64,000 nucleotides of DNA from Trifolium pratense (GCF_020283565.1 NC_060060.1:42036001-42100000); one strand, 5' to 3'; numbered from the stretch's first letter, positions 1 to 13,122 are shown. The notes: generated by a model from the sequence alone, not told the origin. Numbers and translations are program-made.

Positions 1-115
1 ATCTAAAGACTCAAAGGAATATAATTATTACCTATAGTGATGAACTGTATTGGTCAAAAAAAAAAAACTATGATGATCCATCAACGTCTTTATATTTCCA
101 GTCAAAGCTATCAAC

Positions 116-265
116 CTGACTATCAAGTAAAAGCATCTCAATTGTCTTGATATTTCCATCAACGTCACGCTTTAAATTTTCAAATAATCTAATAACTCTA
201 ACTTGGATTTTCCAATCATTTTTCGAAGGCGTCAGTGAGCTTATAGGAGAATATATCTCAGACAT
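116..265 (-). CDS. First exon of an RPA1-like gene, rest beyond the window
   Basis: This 150-nt exon encodes 50 residues that start MSEIYSPISS and end LLLDSQ, followed by a GT splice donor (GTTGAT). The protein is identical to exon 1 of the complete RPA1-like gene at 27585-30064, and the one base change I see in the exon is silent. The following intron differs from the other copy within a few bases, and the next exon would lie left of the window. The normal promoter is missing: sequence just upstream of the ATG jumps to DNA that in the other copy lies 882 bp further away. It may be a dead 5' fragment or a gene under new control; the window cannot decide. Confidence 0.7.
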
Positions 266-273
266 ATTTCACT

Positions 274-1094
274 TAAGAAAGAGATTTAGGATTTCTTTTA
301 AAGCGTATTATTAAATAACAAAAACAAATCAAATGGCAAATTAGCGTCAATACTATTAATTCATACGGACACGATTAAAACAACGGTACACCGACTTTTC
401 CAGGAAAAACTCACACAATCCCGGTCCTAATGCATATATAAAAAGGCAATCATCATATATAAAAAACCAAAGAATTTAGTTTTTTAAATTTGAGTTACCC
501 TATTTAATATATAATTTTTTAAAAAATCAGTGATAACTAAATTTCAACATCGAGCATAAAGTCCCTAACTGCATACTCAGATAAACTAAACCAATTACCA
601 TTTCGATGTATTATATATGACAAAATGACACAAAAAAAAATTATATATAAATACTCCATCCCATCTTAATTATAAGCAAATTTTAAGCAAATTTTCACTT
701 TTTAATTTCAATCAATAACTAATATATTCAGCCTTAATTATAAATCACATACAGTATCAAATATATCTAAAAATAAAAAATTTACTTATAAAAAAACCCA
801 AATAAGCAATGTTTAACTAAAAATATAAATAATTTTTCAAAAAAAAAACTAAAAATATAAATAAGAAATAAATAAACAGACACAAATGTGGCTGAATATA
901 TGACCATGAGATATTACAATATAAATTGATTGACAACTCAGAAGATATCGTCCATATTTTGGTATAAACCAACTGAACACACAATAGGGGTACCCAATGT
1001 TTAGTAGTGCACAATAAATAGAAAGATATATTCATAGATATCAAACAAACAGTATGTTCCATAATATGACTATATTTAATTAAAGGGTGGTCGA
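274..1094. repeat. Copy A of a duplicated block (partner 30953-31775)
   Basis: About 820 bp match 30953-31775 almost base for base, with a few substitutions and 1-nt indels. Together with the exon at 112-271 (matching 29911-30070) this shows duplication of one segment followed by loss of 882 bp here. The junction carries a 2-nt filler (CT, 272-273). The block itself is AT-rich and holds no recognisable gene. Confidence 0.9.
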
Positions 1095-2605
1095 AATAAT
1101 AATTAACCATGTGTACTATTTCTATGAAAAAAAATAATTTTTCGTTACAATGTTAATCACAAGCTCAAGTTTAATTGAAATATAAAACAGTCGAAATAAT
1201 AATGTTACAATAAATTTGAAATAAAATATAAATTCGAGATTAAGAATAGGAATATAAAAGGAATAATATCAATACTATATCCGTCCAAACATAATTGTGA
1301 CAATTTGATCGTGTGCACTATTAATATAAAAAATTGACAATATTTTTTTACAAATGTATAAAGAACAATATTAACATATGAAATATTGTCAGATTTGTCT
1401 CAATGAGTACCGTCAAAATATATCTCTTATATAAAAAAATTATAAATTATTGAATATTTTTGTTGAATATATTAATTAATTGATTTCAGTTGATGAGGGA
1501 GTTGATAAATTCCATGCCCAATTGGAGATATTAATTTCAAATATAACTTGCTAAATTTTAAACAAATTATTTAAAACAGGTGTGTGTAAAAATATTTTAC
1601 TTATAAGAGATAAATTATTGAATATTCTCAATAAGTATAGAACATGAATTTATAAGAATCAGAATAAGAATTAGAATAAGAATCAAAATATAATTCAAGA
1701 TATATATCTCTTATAATTAAATAAAATGAGAAAATAGCTTATCTTTAATTAATACATAAATCAATATTTATGTTCAACGAACACCATAATTTAATTTAAG
1801 AAACAACAAAAAGTTACAACGAATTTTTAAATACATCCCTACTAATAGTACATAATTCATGCTAAGATTTAACAAACATACTTTTATTCGACAAACAACA
1901 CAAAATACGAAAAACAAAACAAAATTTTAAACATATCCTTACTGATTCTACATAATCCAAGCTATGATTAGCAAGAACAAAACAATTAGAACCATAAAAA
2001 ATGAGTTAACTTTTCCAAATTCTTCATGGTGGAAAATCACGAAACATATCCAAGTAATGGTAAGAATAGAAGTCATTAGTAAAAGATATTTTGCCATTTA
2101 GAAAATAGAAGGGGAGTTTTTTTAGATTGGTATATTTATGAATGAAATTGAGGAATTTATAGATAAATGTTGATACTATTCAACCGTACAGTATAACTGT
2201 TGACGGGCGTTGTTACCGTTGTGGAGTTCGACTTATATTACAAAAATTAATAAAACCGACAACCTACTGTGAAGCGTGCTAGACTGTACCAAGGAGCGTC
2301 GGGAGACGGGAAAACTATTCATGATGTACGACGTGTCAATAAAAGTTATTTTTCAATATTTTAAATGTAAATATTTTTGTTTTTCTTTATAAAAACAACA
2401 AATTTCAAGTAATAATGCTAATTAAACAAAAATAATAAAATAATATAATACTATTTTATATTTAAGTTGAAATGATATCATTAATATTGGATAAAAGTTA
2501 ACCGATAACAAAGGAAGTTGAAAATAAAAACTCATATAAATAACTAAAAATAGAATCAAGAGATTGTGCGCATTTTACTGAAATGCACTACAACATGATG
2601 CTAGT
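1095..2605. other. AT-rich intergenic DNA with an old dispersed repeat
   Basis: No gene is seen. Parts resemble 5880-6700: runs such as ATCAGAATAAGAATTAGAATA, AAAAGATATTTTGCCAT and TTACCGTTG recur in the same order in both places. This suggests two diverged copies of one unnamed repeat. A stretch near 1275 (ATATCCGTCC) looks like a decayed MITE end. Confidence 0.5.
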
Positions 2606-3496
2606 TCATACATCAATTTTGTAAACGTGAGCCACGTTATTTGGGTTGACGACGTCAAATTTGAAACGCAATGTATCACCTGCATGGAAATTATTGATTT
2701 TACAAAAATCATTCCAAGCGAGTCCAATAGAAGTTGTCACAAATGGATCTTCGGTAGATGCAACATCAAAAGAAATAATAAGTCCACTGTCACAACGCAC
2801 AATTATATTCTGAGATTTGTGAAATCGAACGTATCCTTCAAAGTGGTTGAATATACTCTAACATGTGAAAATTAAACAAAAAAGTTGTAAATAGATACAC
2901 AAATCATTAAAAATATATTTAAAAAAAAAAAGCAAACAAACAAAATCTTACCAGATAAGGCTTGTTTATGGTATCGTCCGTTAAACGAACAGAATAATTC
3001 CAAGTAGATCCATATCTCATTGAACGACTATGATAAACAGGAATATCAAAGTTATATTTAAGAGGACTAATCGAAATTAAACGAAAAATATCATTGCCAT
3101 AGTATCCTAATTTGACAAATTGATCTCCATAAAACTCAAATACATTTGGCATCTCCTTCCAACCAAATGTAATAAGAGGTTGAGAAATACTTAGATTTGA
3201 AGTTACAATAAGGCTTTTGTCGACAAAATTAGATATCTCCCAAGAAGAACTCAATCTTTGAGAAAACTTGTCCATGAATTTTGGCTCAATTTCACCAAAT
3301 TCCTACAATCATAGTAATAATTAAAATAAGCCAACTACTCCACATTAAAAATAACACAGAATAATACACCAAGCAGTATAACCAACAACCAATTACAATA
3401 AATATAAAATTATAAAATAACCTGATTAACTAAAAAAAGAGTGATGAAAGATGCCTTTGGTAATACATCAATAAGGTGTTCATATTTATTATCCAT
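2606..3496 (-). CDS. B3-like DNA-binding domain protein (225 aa)
   Basis: Three exons read in frame: 3422-3496, 2952-3302 and 2606-2857, all with GT-AG borders and phase 0 joins. The product has two regions that resemble the C-terminal half of a plant B3 domain. One is around ITFGWKEM...DQFVKLGYYGNDIF in exon 2. The other is GLAWNDFCKINNFHAGDTL in exon 3, which follows the usual GW-x-x-F...L-x-x-GD-x-L-x-F pattern. REM-type B3 proteins often carry repeated B3 domains, so this is probably a small REM-like nuclear protein. Similarity is weak in the first 60 residues, and expression cannot be judged. The minus orientation matches the neighbouring RPA1-like genes. Confidence 0.6.
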
Positions 3497-3758
3497 TTTT
3501 TATGGGATTGATGAAAGGGGGATATAATGAATATCATACATAATATGACATATTTATAATGAAACTTTGAAACATATAGAGATAAAAATAAAAAAAATAA
3601 AAATTTGAAACATATAGGACCCACTAAGGATGACTAAAATTCAAACAATAAAAATGGAATCACCCAAAATATTTCCTTGTTGAAATTGGTATAGTTGAAT
3701 GGAAAAATATTGATCTGCTAAGTCGTTGATTGGAATAAATAACACTGTTTATGTCAAT

Positions 3759-3770
3759 CAAATACTATTG

Positions 3771-3830
<60 letters not shown>

Positions 3831-3967
3831 TACACCGGTGCAAAGCCAATGAAAACTCACACACACAAAGTGGAGTGACCAGGGTTCGAACATCGATCCC
3901 GACGTCCGACACTAGCAATTTCGGCATTTCTGCCGATTGAGCTAGGATTTGTGGACCACCAAATACT
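3759..3967 (-). mobile_element. tRNA-derived SINE with 8-bp target-site duplication
   Basis: On the minus strand an A box (TAGCTCAATCGG, near 3942-3953) and a B box (GTTCGAACCC) sit about 40 bp apart, as in a pol III promoter. The 3' end runs into a long (TA)n tract (about 3774-3827). The element body (3767-3959) is flanked by CAAATACT at 3759-3766 and 3960-3967. An open frame across it is only read-through of the repeat. Confidence 0.8.
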
Positions 3968-4719
3968 CTCTCTATCATCTAATTAAAAGAAAAATTATCA
4001 TCATAAATTCATTATCCGTGTTTCCGTTTTTATTTCCTCGATTTTTTTTATTAGCTCATAAAAACATAGCAGAGCTTAAATTATGGAATTTCCTACTGGT
4101 TTCGTAGTGTTAATTCGTTTTTATTTTACTACTAATTAGTATTCTTTATTAGTTGTCTCTTCGTTTTTTTTATGAACTCTCTCTTATAAGAGCAATGAGT
4201 TTTATTTTCATAAAATTTAATTTAAATACAATTTTAATAAACATGAAATAAAAGAAGGTAATTATCAGCTATGGATGATTCAGAAAGGCATATGACAAAT
4301 TTAATAATTTTTCTTAAAAATAGTCATGGGACAAACTAAAGCACGAGGTTTGGCATTCCTGTGATTCGAACTTGAAAAACATAAGTCATGCTACCAAAAT
4401 AAGGAAGCAAATAAGGAAGTAGTATAATTGCGATTTTAATGATAAAATATTTGTTATTGATTATAGATGATAGGGTACGATTTGGTCCACATGTTTTGTT
4501 TAGTAATAGATTTAAACATTTGGATCAAATGAAACCAACGGATGAAATTTGTTGTGAAATTAATTTTTAAATCTTGGTGTCATTCGATCATAATCTTGTA
4601 TATATAATCGATACCAACAAATATCCCATATACGAAACTAAAATCTACCATGGTTAAAAAAAAAAACCTACAAACATATATAAGTAGCTGAGCTATTAAT
4701 GATCGATCAAAACCAACCC

Positions 4720-4941
4720 CTCTATGTATGGAATAGGATTTCATGCAGTAAATTTTTCACGCAGTTTCACGCGGTTTCGGATCTCAGCCGTCCGATCATA
4801 AATGAATGGTTCAGATTACAAACAGTTGATTTTATTAATATATAATCCGGAACATCTAATTTTAATCTAACGGCCGAAATCCAAAACAACGTGAAACTGC
4901 GTGCAAAATACACTGCAGGAAATCCAGATCCCTCTATGTAT
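4720..4941. mobile_element. MULE-type MITE, 202 bp, 10-bp target duplication
   Basis: The element at 4730-4931 has long imperfect terminal inverted repeats of about 55-60 bp. The left begins GGAATAGGATTTCATGCAGT; the reverse complement of the right begins GGATCTGGATTTCCTGCAGT; both continue to a shared CACGCAGTTTCACG. It is flanked by the perfect repeat CTCTATGTAT (4720-4729 and 4932-4941). Target duplications of 9-11 bp with long inverted repeats are typical of Mutator-like elements. There is no coding capacity, so it is non-autonomous. Confidence 0.85.
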
Positions 4942-7847
4942 CCTAGAAAATATCCAAAATGGTATTTCCCTTAATAAATTTGTTATTTGAGAGTCTATTT
5001 GGTTCGAGTTAGATGAAGGGGGGAATGTAACGTAAGAAAATAATCTTGACAATTTTTTTTTATTAAATCAATTTTTCTTCAAACAGCCCCTGAATGTCAG
5101 TTTTTAGTTTAATATAAAAAAGAATAGAGAGTACGCAAAGCTAATTTTTTCAATTGAATAAAATAAATAATAATACAATTAAACATAGATACAGTTTGAT
5201 CCTACTCATTTTTCACTTTTTTTCTTCTCCTTATAAGTAGTAAATCAGTAAAAAATTGTGCTCGAACTAACTTCTCGTTGTTTTATACTTCTTTATTTTA
5301 TTTTTCTAATTCTTCTAAGTAGAAATAAGGCCAAATATAATTTTTTACTTCTCTATTTCTTTTAAAGAGATGTAGAAAAGTAAAAAATAAATATGTCAAA
5401 CGGGGACATTACGAAATCAATAATTACTGTTAAGTCTAATTAAACATAATTACTTATTAATCAATTAAATCATTTATCTGTCTATTAATACTCTCTCCAA
5501 ATAATGATTTTGTTTAGCAAAATTTAGCATTCCTATAACGTAATTATAAAAATAAAAAAAGAAAACCCAACAAATTTTATAGAACAAATCGGAAAAAAAA
5601 TCCATATCTGGAGAAATAATAAAGCTGTATTTGGCCTTCCAACCATATTCTCTTGAACATAGTCGTACGGTTCTGATTTGTGGATGGGGTTCACGTGGGC
5701 CGTGATGTATAATGGCCAGTTTAAATGTAAAAGTTAACAATTGTTTGTTATCTCATTTTAGTAATGTTTCTATATAAAATAATATTTGTTTGGAATGTTC
5801 CAATAGAATAAAAAAAACATTAAACATTTTTATACGAAAATTTTAAGTTGGTTTATAAGATGAGGTGCGAAGAAATGAGATAAAAATATAAATCAAAGTT
5901 TTTATGAGAAATAAATGGAATAGAATCAGAATAAAATTAGAGAATCAGAATCAAAATATAATGAACATAATTATAAAGAATATATTCTTTTTAAAATAAC
6001 TAAGAATAATCATTATCATATAAATAATTTTTTTTTATGAGAATATAAACGGAATAGAATCAGAATAAAATGGGAGAATCAGAATCACTTAAAAAGAATA
6101 TATTCCTTTAAAATAAAGTAATAAGTAGAATACATTACTTGACAATAATCAATTCATCCAAGCATAATGAGCAATCCAAGCTAAAATTAATAAGGGTATG
6201 ACGGTAATTACAGCAATTATCAGTAAAAAGTAACCTATTTCTTCAACTTTGATCACATCAATAAATAAAAGTAGAAAAGAAAGAAGAGTGATGACGAATA
6301 GTATAAGCTTAGACATCATGAAAATGCTGAATGATATGTGATTACTGAAAAAACATATATCTTTTTATAATGAATAAAGTTACTGTTAAATGATAAATCG
6401 TACCGTTGGTGAATAGTAAATTTACCGACACTGTTACTGTTTATTACCGTTGTAGAATGTACAGATAAATAAATATAATATAAACATAATTATGTTGGTT
6501 TATCTGTCCATTCTACTAAAATTAAATATAATTATGTTCCAAATACTTCATAATTAATAATAAAAATAATAAGGAAGCAAGTGATAATAAGAAAAGAAGT
6601 ACCCTAATAAAAGATATTTTGCCATTAAGAAAACAAAATAAACTATTTTAAATATCTCTAAATTTATTAGATTGAAATGAAATATATTGTTACTATTTAG
6701 TTGTTTCTTATTGTTTTATTATGAAGAGTATTTATACTCTTGGTTTTTTTGTATTGACTGTATTTTCGTCCTTATTATATATATTTTATATGCCATTCAA
6801 AAAAAAAAATATATTGTTACTATTAAGGGATGGATATATGTTACCGTTGGATAGAACAATTACCGTTATAGTCTTTACTTTAAAATCAGTCTTATTTTTT
6901 TTGGTGAGGAAAAGTCTTTAATTGGGGTATGACTAACACATAGCCTAGGGAGACTAAATAAGAAGAAATCATATCATCAGACAAGCAATGTAGATTTACT
7001 AATTAACAATAAACACATGAATTTTATAATTTATAATGTCACCATATCCCATATAAGTCAAACTCTAAATAATTAAAAGGTATGTGGCAAAAAAATAATT
7101 AATTAAAAGGCTTGAGATAACATGTGATATCCTTTATCACACTTATTTTATGTGGCTATCAGTTTTGAAACGAACAAAATCTCCGGATTTGAATCACAGT
7201 GCATAACTCTTTTGAACAAAATTTCAATAGACTTGGCAAGTTGCATCATCAGATTCATCTTTCCCCTCCACCTTCTCTTTTTTAGCTTCAGCGGAAAAAC
7301 ACATCCACAACCAGAAGGCACTGAAGCCAACCTTTCCTCATGAGATGCAACAAACTCAGCTAAATCATTGCCCTTAATTTCATACAAAAAAAAAAACTCA
7401 ATCCTATCATCTTCTACTCTGTTCCAACCTATCCAAAGATGTCCTTCATATGATTAATTATACCGATTAAAAACTAAATTTTGGTTATAAATTTTTTTTT
7501 TTTAATAGAAAGATGAAATAAGTGTGATGCAGTACAGAGCATCATAACATCTTTGATCCAACGCAGAGTATTCGGTCGGTTGGAATATTTTCCCTTTACC
7601 ATTTCTTATTTATGGGCTAAAAAAAAAAGAAAAATCAAAGTATAATATATCACAGTTTACAATTGCAGCAAACAATTGGGTCACAGGAAGTAGAATTAAA
7701 CACTCAGTGGCCCAAACCTTATAACAAAAATCTCATGCAATTTTTCAAATCCCACCCACTGTTTCTCTTCAACCTACCATGTATTTCGAAATATTAATTC
7801 AGTGGGAAAAATTATTTATGTATTTATAAAAAAAAATTTAATTTATA

Positions 7848-8003
7848 TGCACAGTCGGTGTAAGGTTATTTTATACATGCGTCAAATAATATACGAACAT
7901 ATCGTGTATGGTAATTAAAAATATGTGATGTGTCATATTCACTAAATGATGTGGCAACGCGTAATAAGATGTATGTGTAAAAAAAAATTACACCAACGGT
8001 GCA
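7848..8003. mobile_element. MITE-like inverted-repeat element
   Basis: The left end TGCACAGTCGGTGTAA and the reverse complement of the right end TGCACCGTTGGTGTAA pair well, and similarity continues inward through ATTTTA-ACA and TC-AATAA. It is about 156 bp, AT-rich and non-coding. I saw no convincing target duplication. A related half-copy may lie in ChlD intron 1 near 38960. Confidence 0.55.
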
Positions 8004-8372
8004 CAACAATTAAACTCTTATAAAAATTCCAATGTTGTTACCTTTCATATTAAAATTCAATCCACTTGAAAGGAATTTAACGTGGTAATTAAGTTTAAAA
8101 ATTAAGTAAGATTATCTACTCTATTGGCGATAAAATCCAGTGCTTCGGAATAAACTTTAGCGCTGCTAAAAGAATAGATGATATTATCTATTTTATTAAT
8201 GCATTGTTGGGACAGCCTGACCAAACATTAGATGCAGCAAAATATAACTTACACAAGTACATCCTTTAAACATGACCAAACAACCAAGTTGAATTAATCC
8301 TACGCACATAGAATGAAAAATATGACTAAACATACAGCCACAGTACATTGAAACATTAGATAATGTGACATA

Positions 8373-8501
8373 TACTACCTCCGGCTTTTTTAGATTCATT
8401 GGAAAATGAATGTATTTAGTCTAAAATATAGACCAAATATATTACTTTTTCAATGAATCTAAAAAAGTTATTTTTGTTTACATATGAAAGAGGAAGAAGT
8501 A
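8373..8501. mobile_element. Stowaway-like MITE with TA target duplication
   Basis: The ends CTACCTCCGGC at 8375 and, reverse complemented, CTTCTTCCTCT at 8499 resemble Stowaway termini. TA dinucleotides flank the element (8373-8374, 8500-8501). Inside, TTTTTTAGATTCATT and AATGAATCTAAAAAA form a second inverted pair. It lies just downstream of the stop codon of the RPA1-like gene at 8586-11197. Confidence 0.65.
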
Positions 8502-8585
8502 TTAACACAAGATGTACCAAACTATAACATTTAAGGAGTACACACGTCAACCAAAAACTTTTGGCTTAAATCATACTTCACTTAA

Positions 8586-11197
8586 TTAGCATTCAAAGAT
8601 GTTCCTTTCACCGGTGCACTCACTAAAGGCATACGACAATTTCTTCCTAGCTTTGATCAAATTTGAGGTAGAGAATGATCCAGGGGTAACACAAGAAAAA
8701 TTTGATGGAGTTTCTAGATCAATCAAAGGCTTCTTCCCTTTAGTGATAAATTTCTGCACACTTGAAACTAATACATTATCGTGCGCCTCCACGTCAAGTT
8801 GGGCAAATGGATCAATATATATCGACTGCATTTAAATAGGAGCATGAAATTAACGAAAATTAGGTTACAACAGCAGGGGTTGAATGTAACAAAATCTAAT
8901 TAAGAATATTGTTTATCTCAAGAACTAAAAAAATAAAGTTTTTCCAAATTATAACAACCTTCGTAGGAGTAAAGTTATTGCCAAGCTCATGGAAACGACG
9001 AACAGATCCCTCTTCATCGGTCATGTTTATGATTTCTACATAATCTTCAAACCTATACTCTGATCTAGAAGTCTTCCTAGCTATGAAAAGAATTTCTTTC
9101 CCCTCAAAAGCCTTGCTTCCATAATGAGCCAATGCATGTTTTATTCCCTATAAGAATGACCAATCGAATGCACTTAGCATTGGCACATAGATTAATTACA
9201 AATTTCAGACGACTAATACCAAATTTTAAAAACAATTCTAACCAATGAACTATGATTAAGGCAGTGAATTCCTCGAAGAGGAGAATGTGTCGACTGAATA
9301 AGAACAGTTGATGTCCCATCGTCAATTGCGATCTGTAACTTAAACCTAAAAAAATATAAAATTAAATTAAATATATCTATACATTTTATGATTAATATCT
9401 ACTATAAATAAGTAAAAAAATAATCGTTAACCGAACATACATCGAGGATACACAGAAAACGTGGATATTGCATTGGACACAGAAGTAACATCCAACCCAT
9501 ATGTCAAGAAAATTTCCACACTTGCAAACGGGATACCACCACTTATTTATGTGAAATATACCAACAACTCGAGCACATAACACGAAAAATCCGGACTCCT
9601 GTGTATCGATAAATTCACGAACAGTTTTGTGTGGATAAAAACGATCAAATGGAGTGATATCAGTCACCACGACAGAATTGGAATGTTTCCCATGAATAAG
9701 AGAGTATACACCTCCAGAATTTGATAATCTATGATAAAAATCAATTCAATAAATAGCTTTAATAAAAAACAGTATATAGAAATAATAACTAAAAAAATAA
9801 ATTAAATCATGGTTTACCGAATATTGAACTGTAACACATGATGAATAGGAGGATTGATCATTATCTTAGTAACATCCTTAAAATTCTCAAGACAGGTGTA
9901 ACCTAATAATACATGGAAAAAAAATTAAAATAGAACCATCTAATGGAACCAAAAACTAATAAATTTAATTAATAAAAACTAAACAATATGATATTATTTG
10001 AAAATATAAATAGAACTAAAAATTAAAATAAATAGTGCACATTTATTTAGTGTAGTGTAAACTTTTAAACTGCATTCATCCAATAAGAAAACAACAAAAC
10101 CACTGAACAAAAGGAGTCTTTGGGAAGGTCAAAGTAAACAAATTTCAATCTATCAAGTTTCACTTTTTTGACCAGGAGACAAAAGAGCACTTTTAGTGAC
10201 CAAATATTAATCTACCACCAAATAAATAAATTCTTAGAATACAAACACCTCTTTCAGTAGAAATCTTTGCAAACTGCAAAATTACAACGGGATGAGCGTT
10301 TGATGACGTGGATAAATATTTACGAAACTCGCTAACGTATTTCCCACTCAAGGAACATGCAACTCTTCCACTGTACGTACCATGACAAAAAATCACATGA
10401 TAAGCAAAATTAATTTTAATAAACCAACAAATACAAATATTTGTTCATAAAAATATAGTTTATGATGTAGAAAAAAACACCTCTGATCAGCAACCTCAAA
10501 TTTAACCCCAGGACTAAAGCGTGGAGGAGATAATTCCACAGTATCAAATTGAAAAGTTAAAAGAACACCAATAGTATCTGCATGCACAAAAAAAAAAATA
10601 GTCTCAGTAAGTTTCAAATAATAAACATATTCTTGTACTAACAGTAAGGATAAACTTAATATATTACCAACTAAACACTTGATATTATGCTTTCGAGCAA
10701 GTATTTCATTAGCAGAAACAAATGACAAGCCATGAGCATCAATGGCAAGACTCTGAGATGGATATATCTTTGTTCTCTTACAGAAAATTAATCTGCGATT
10801 GTTATGAGAAACAATAGAAGCTTTGAGATTATGAATCACACGAAAGTAGTAAATGACATAAATTTCTTTCTCTCGTATATGATCAGAAAAACGGCGAACC
10901 AAGTGGAATGGAACACTTGCTTGTATCTTATTGTTCTGCATAAAAAATATGAAATAAATTAAAGCCAAGAATAACTTATTAAGACAAAGCCATTTTAGAT
11001 AAAGAGAACTATATATCAACCTCACAGTCAAGTAAAATCAACTCCATTGAATTTACATGTCCAGCAATAACATCACTCATATTATGTGTCAAACTAATAA
11101 CTCTAACTTTTATTTGCCATTCCAATTTATTTGACTTCAGCGAGGACAATGGAGAAAAAGTTTCAAATTTATGATTCATTGGAAATATAAGATTCAT
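8586..11197 (-). CDS. RPA1-like single-stranded DNA-binding protein (466-472 aa)
   Basis: Nine exons join in frame: 11021-11197, 10668-10935, 10481-10577, 10249-10370, 9818-9902, 9441-9728, 9243-9345, 8959-9147 and 8586-8825. The product resembles the large subunit of replication protein A: an N-terminal OB-fold region (exons 1-3, e.g. LEWQIKVRVISL), a middle part, then a C-terminal OB fold with a zinc ribbon in exon 6 (WWYPVCKCGNF...CVQC). Known RPA70 proteins bind ssDNA in replication and repair; this short plant subfamily is poorly characterised. The start may be ATG 11197 or 11179; the second gives an N-terminus more like the paralogues. A TATA-like CTATATATAG (minus) lies at 11234-11243. 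Internal exon lengths equal those of the gene at 27585-30064. Confidence 0.85.
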
Positions 11198-11243
11198 TGG
11201 AATTACTTGGGAGTGAACTGTAAATGACCTTATCTATATATAG

Positions 11244-13122
11244 AAAAAGAGAAACAACTGTTATTAAAAAATCCAAAATAGAATATATAAAAAAGGAAAT
11301 TAACAATTACATAAATACAAAATTATGCTGAATAAGATGCAAATAAGTCAGATGAACAATAAACGCATCAAATAAAATTACTGTGTACCTGATGTCATTG
11401 AGTTGATACAACAATGGAACCTCCTTGAAATTTCTTAGATTGCAACAGTGTGGAAGGTATGGTATGTTGCGTATATGCAGAGAATAATCAATTTTCCTTT
11501 TCCTCGAGCATCAATTTTTTTAATTCTCTGGAACACTTTATCCTTAGATTTGCAAATTTGGTGAAAAACGAAAGTGGGGGAGTAAGAATGGTGAGCACCC
11601 AATCTCCATGGAAGCTTCAACCAAAACAACAGTGAGAACACAGTTGAAAAATTAGAGATTTTGGCAACCTAAAAACTGAATTAAAGGGAAGAAAAGATGA
11701 TGCCATCCATCGGATTAAACATGCAACTTGAGAGAGGCAAAAATTACAGAAAATTGAGAGATGAATGTCTACCCAAAGAAAAGAAAAAGTCATCGAATAA
11801 CTCAGGGTCTTTGGGGTCTAGAGTGTTCTCAAATATCATGAAATGATTTTAATTACTTTTTATATTTTTTTTATTAGTTAAATGAGAAGTTCTAGAGAAT
11901 TCTGTTTTATTCTTAAAAATTATTTTTTGAAGGTATTTTTTTTTTTTTACATTTTGAAGAGATAGATGAGGAGTGATGTTAGTAATTTTGTTTCAATACA
12001 TTAAAACCCAAATTGGTGCTTATCACAAAAAAAAAAAAAAAACAAACACACGTAACTTATGTATATATAACAAATACATGATACAATTTTTTTTTTGAAT
12101 AAGATGAATGATACAAACTTGTCGGTTAGCTCGGTGCTTATTGACAATAAACTTGATATGGATGATCAAGGTTTGATTCACAACAACCTTTATCGAAATG
12201 ACTTGAACAAAATAATGTCAGAACTAACCCTTGAATGAAATTTAATTGATTGTAAGACCAAAAAGATAAATAAATTGAATGATAGTTCCAAAATAAAAGA
12301 TTAAGGGTAAAAAGAAAAGTATTTTAAAATAAAATTAAAATAACATAAACAGTTTATTTTCAATTTTACGGCCGAAGAAAAAATAACAATAACAATTACA
12401 AATTCAAAATAAGGATATAAATTAATTTCCTAAATTAATTGCATGAACACAACCATATATTTTTGCTGAACCAACTTTTTTCCAAATAATTTCTAATATA
12501 ATGAATAAAAAATATATAAAAATATTTTAATTTTTTTTTAATCACTAAACTAATATATGCCGTTAGGGAACATTTTTGCTTTTCCCTAATTTTAAATTGG
12601 TACGGTGGACAGTCAATTTCTCTCCTATCTCTCTTCTCTCTTATTTCTCTCTTCACTATTTCTCTCTTCTCTATCTCTTTTACATCCAAACATAGTGTAA
12701 GTTCCATGACTAACAATATGGGCTTCTAAAATTATCCATTGAATCTCATATTCCGGTGAATCAAAATTATATAATGAAACAGCGATGTATCAATCATTTG
12801 AAATAAAACATTATCGAATTTAAATTAAATATAAAGGATTTAAATTAAATATCGATATCAGACATATATAACATAAAACAGAGACAAAAAAAAAATCACA
12901 TGAAAACACAAACAAAAGAGACATATCTAGCTTTGGTAGTTTGAACTATTCATATCTAGCTTTGGTAGTTTGTTCCTTCTAATTCATCAAAGTTCTTGTT
13001 CATTTCAACCAAACTTCAAACTCTAACACAGTACACATTATATCATAAATTCGACAATACCATTACAAATTTGACATTTTTTCAACAAATAAAACAAACA
13101 ATACACAACAACAATTTCCTAA
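11244..13122. other. Upstream region of the RPA1-like gene and intergenic DNA
   Basis: About 11330-11470 resembles the region upstream of the paralogue at 30230-30330 (ATGCAAATAAGTCA, AAATTACTGTGTAC, GTATGTTGCG), so the promoter was duplicated along with the gene. A 21-bp unit (ATATCTAGCTTTGGTAGTTTG) occurs twice near 12925-12975. Apart from the SINE at 12115 no gene is seen. Confidence 0.5.
12115..12245 (+). mobile_element. tRNA-derived SINE fragment
   Basis: An A box (GGTTAGCTCGGTGC, near 12124) and a B box (CAAGGTTTGATTCAC, near 12169) are spaced as in tRNA-derived SINEs. The 3' part is AT-rich and decayed. I could not fix ends or a target duplication. It cannot fold as a functional tRNA. 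Confidence 0.55.

Larger units (their letters stand above)
3497..8372. other. Gene-poor stretch between B3-like and RPA1-like genes
   Basis: Apart from the SINE and two MITEs listed separately I see no gene. The minus-strand open frame at 7148-7387 (79 codons, basic, containing SVPSGCGCVFPLKLKKRRW) matches no family I know and could be a stray exon. At 5880-6700 lies a diverged relative of the repeat at 1640-2250. Other open frames here are short, AT-rich and low complexity. Confidence 0.5.

Noticed and set aside
3754..3978. 74-aa minus-strand open frame
   Set aside because: It reads through a SINE and a (TA)n tract; the composition comes from the repeat.
6721..6921. 66-aa hydrophobic plus-strand frame
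   Set aside because: Apparent membrane segments come from T-rich low-complexity DNA inside a dispersed repeat.
7148..7387. Basic 79-aa frame with CGC and KLKKRRW
   Set aside because: No family match, no clear partner exons; kept only as a remark, not as a gene.
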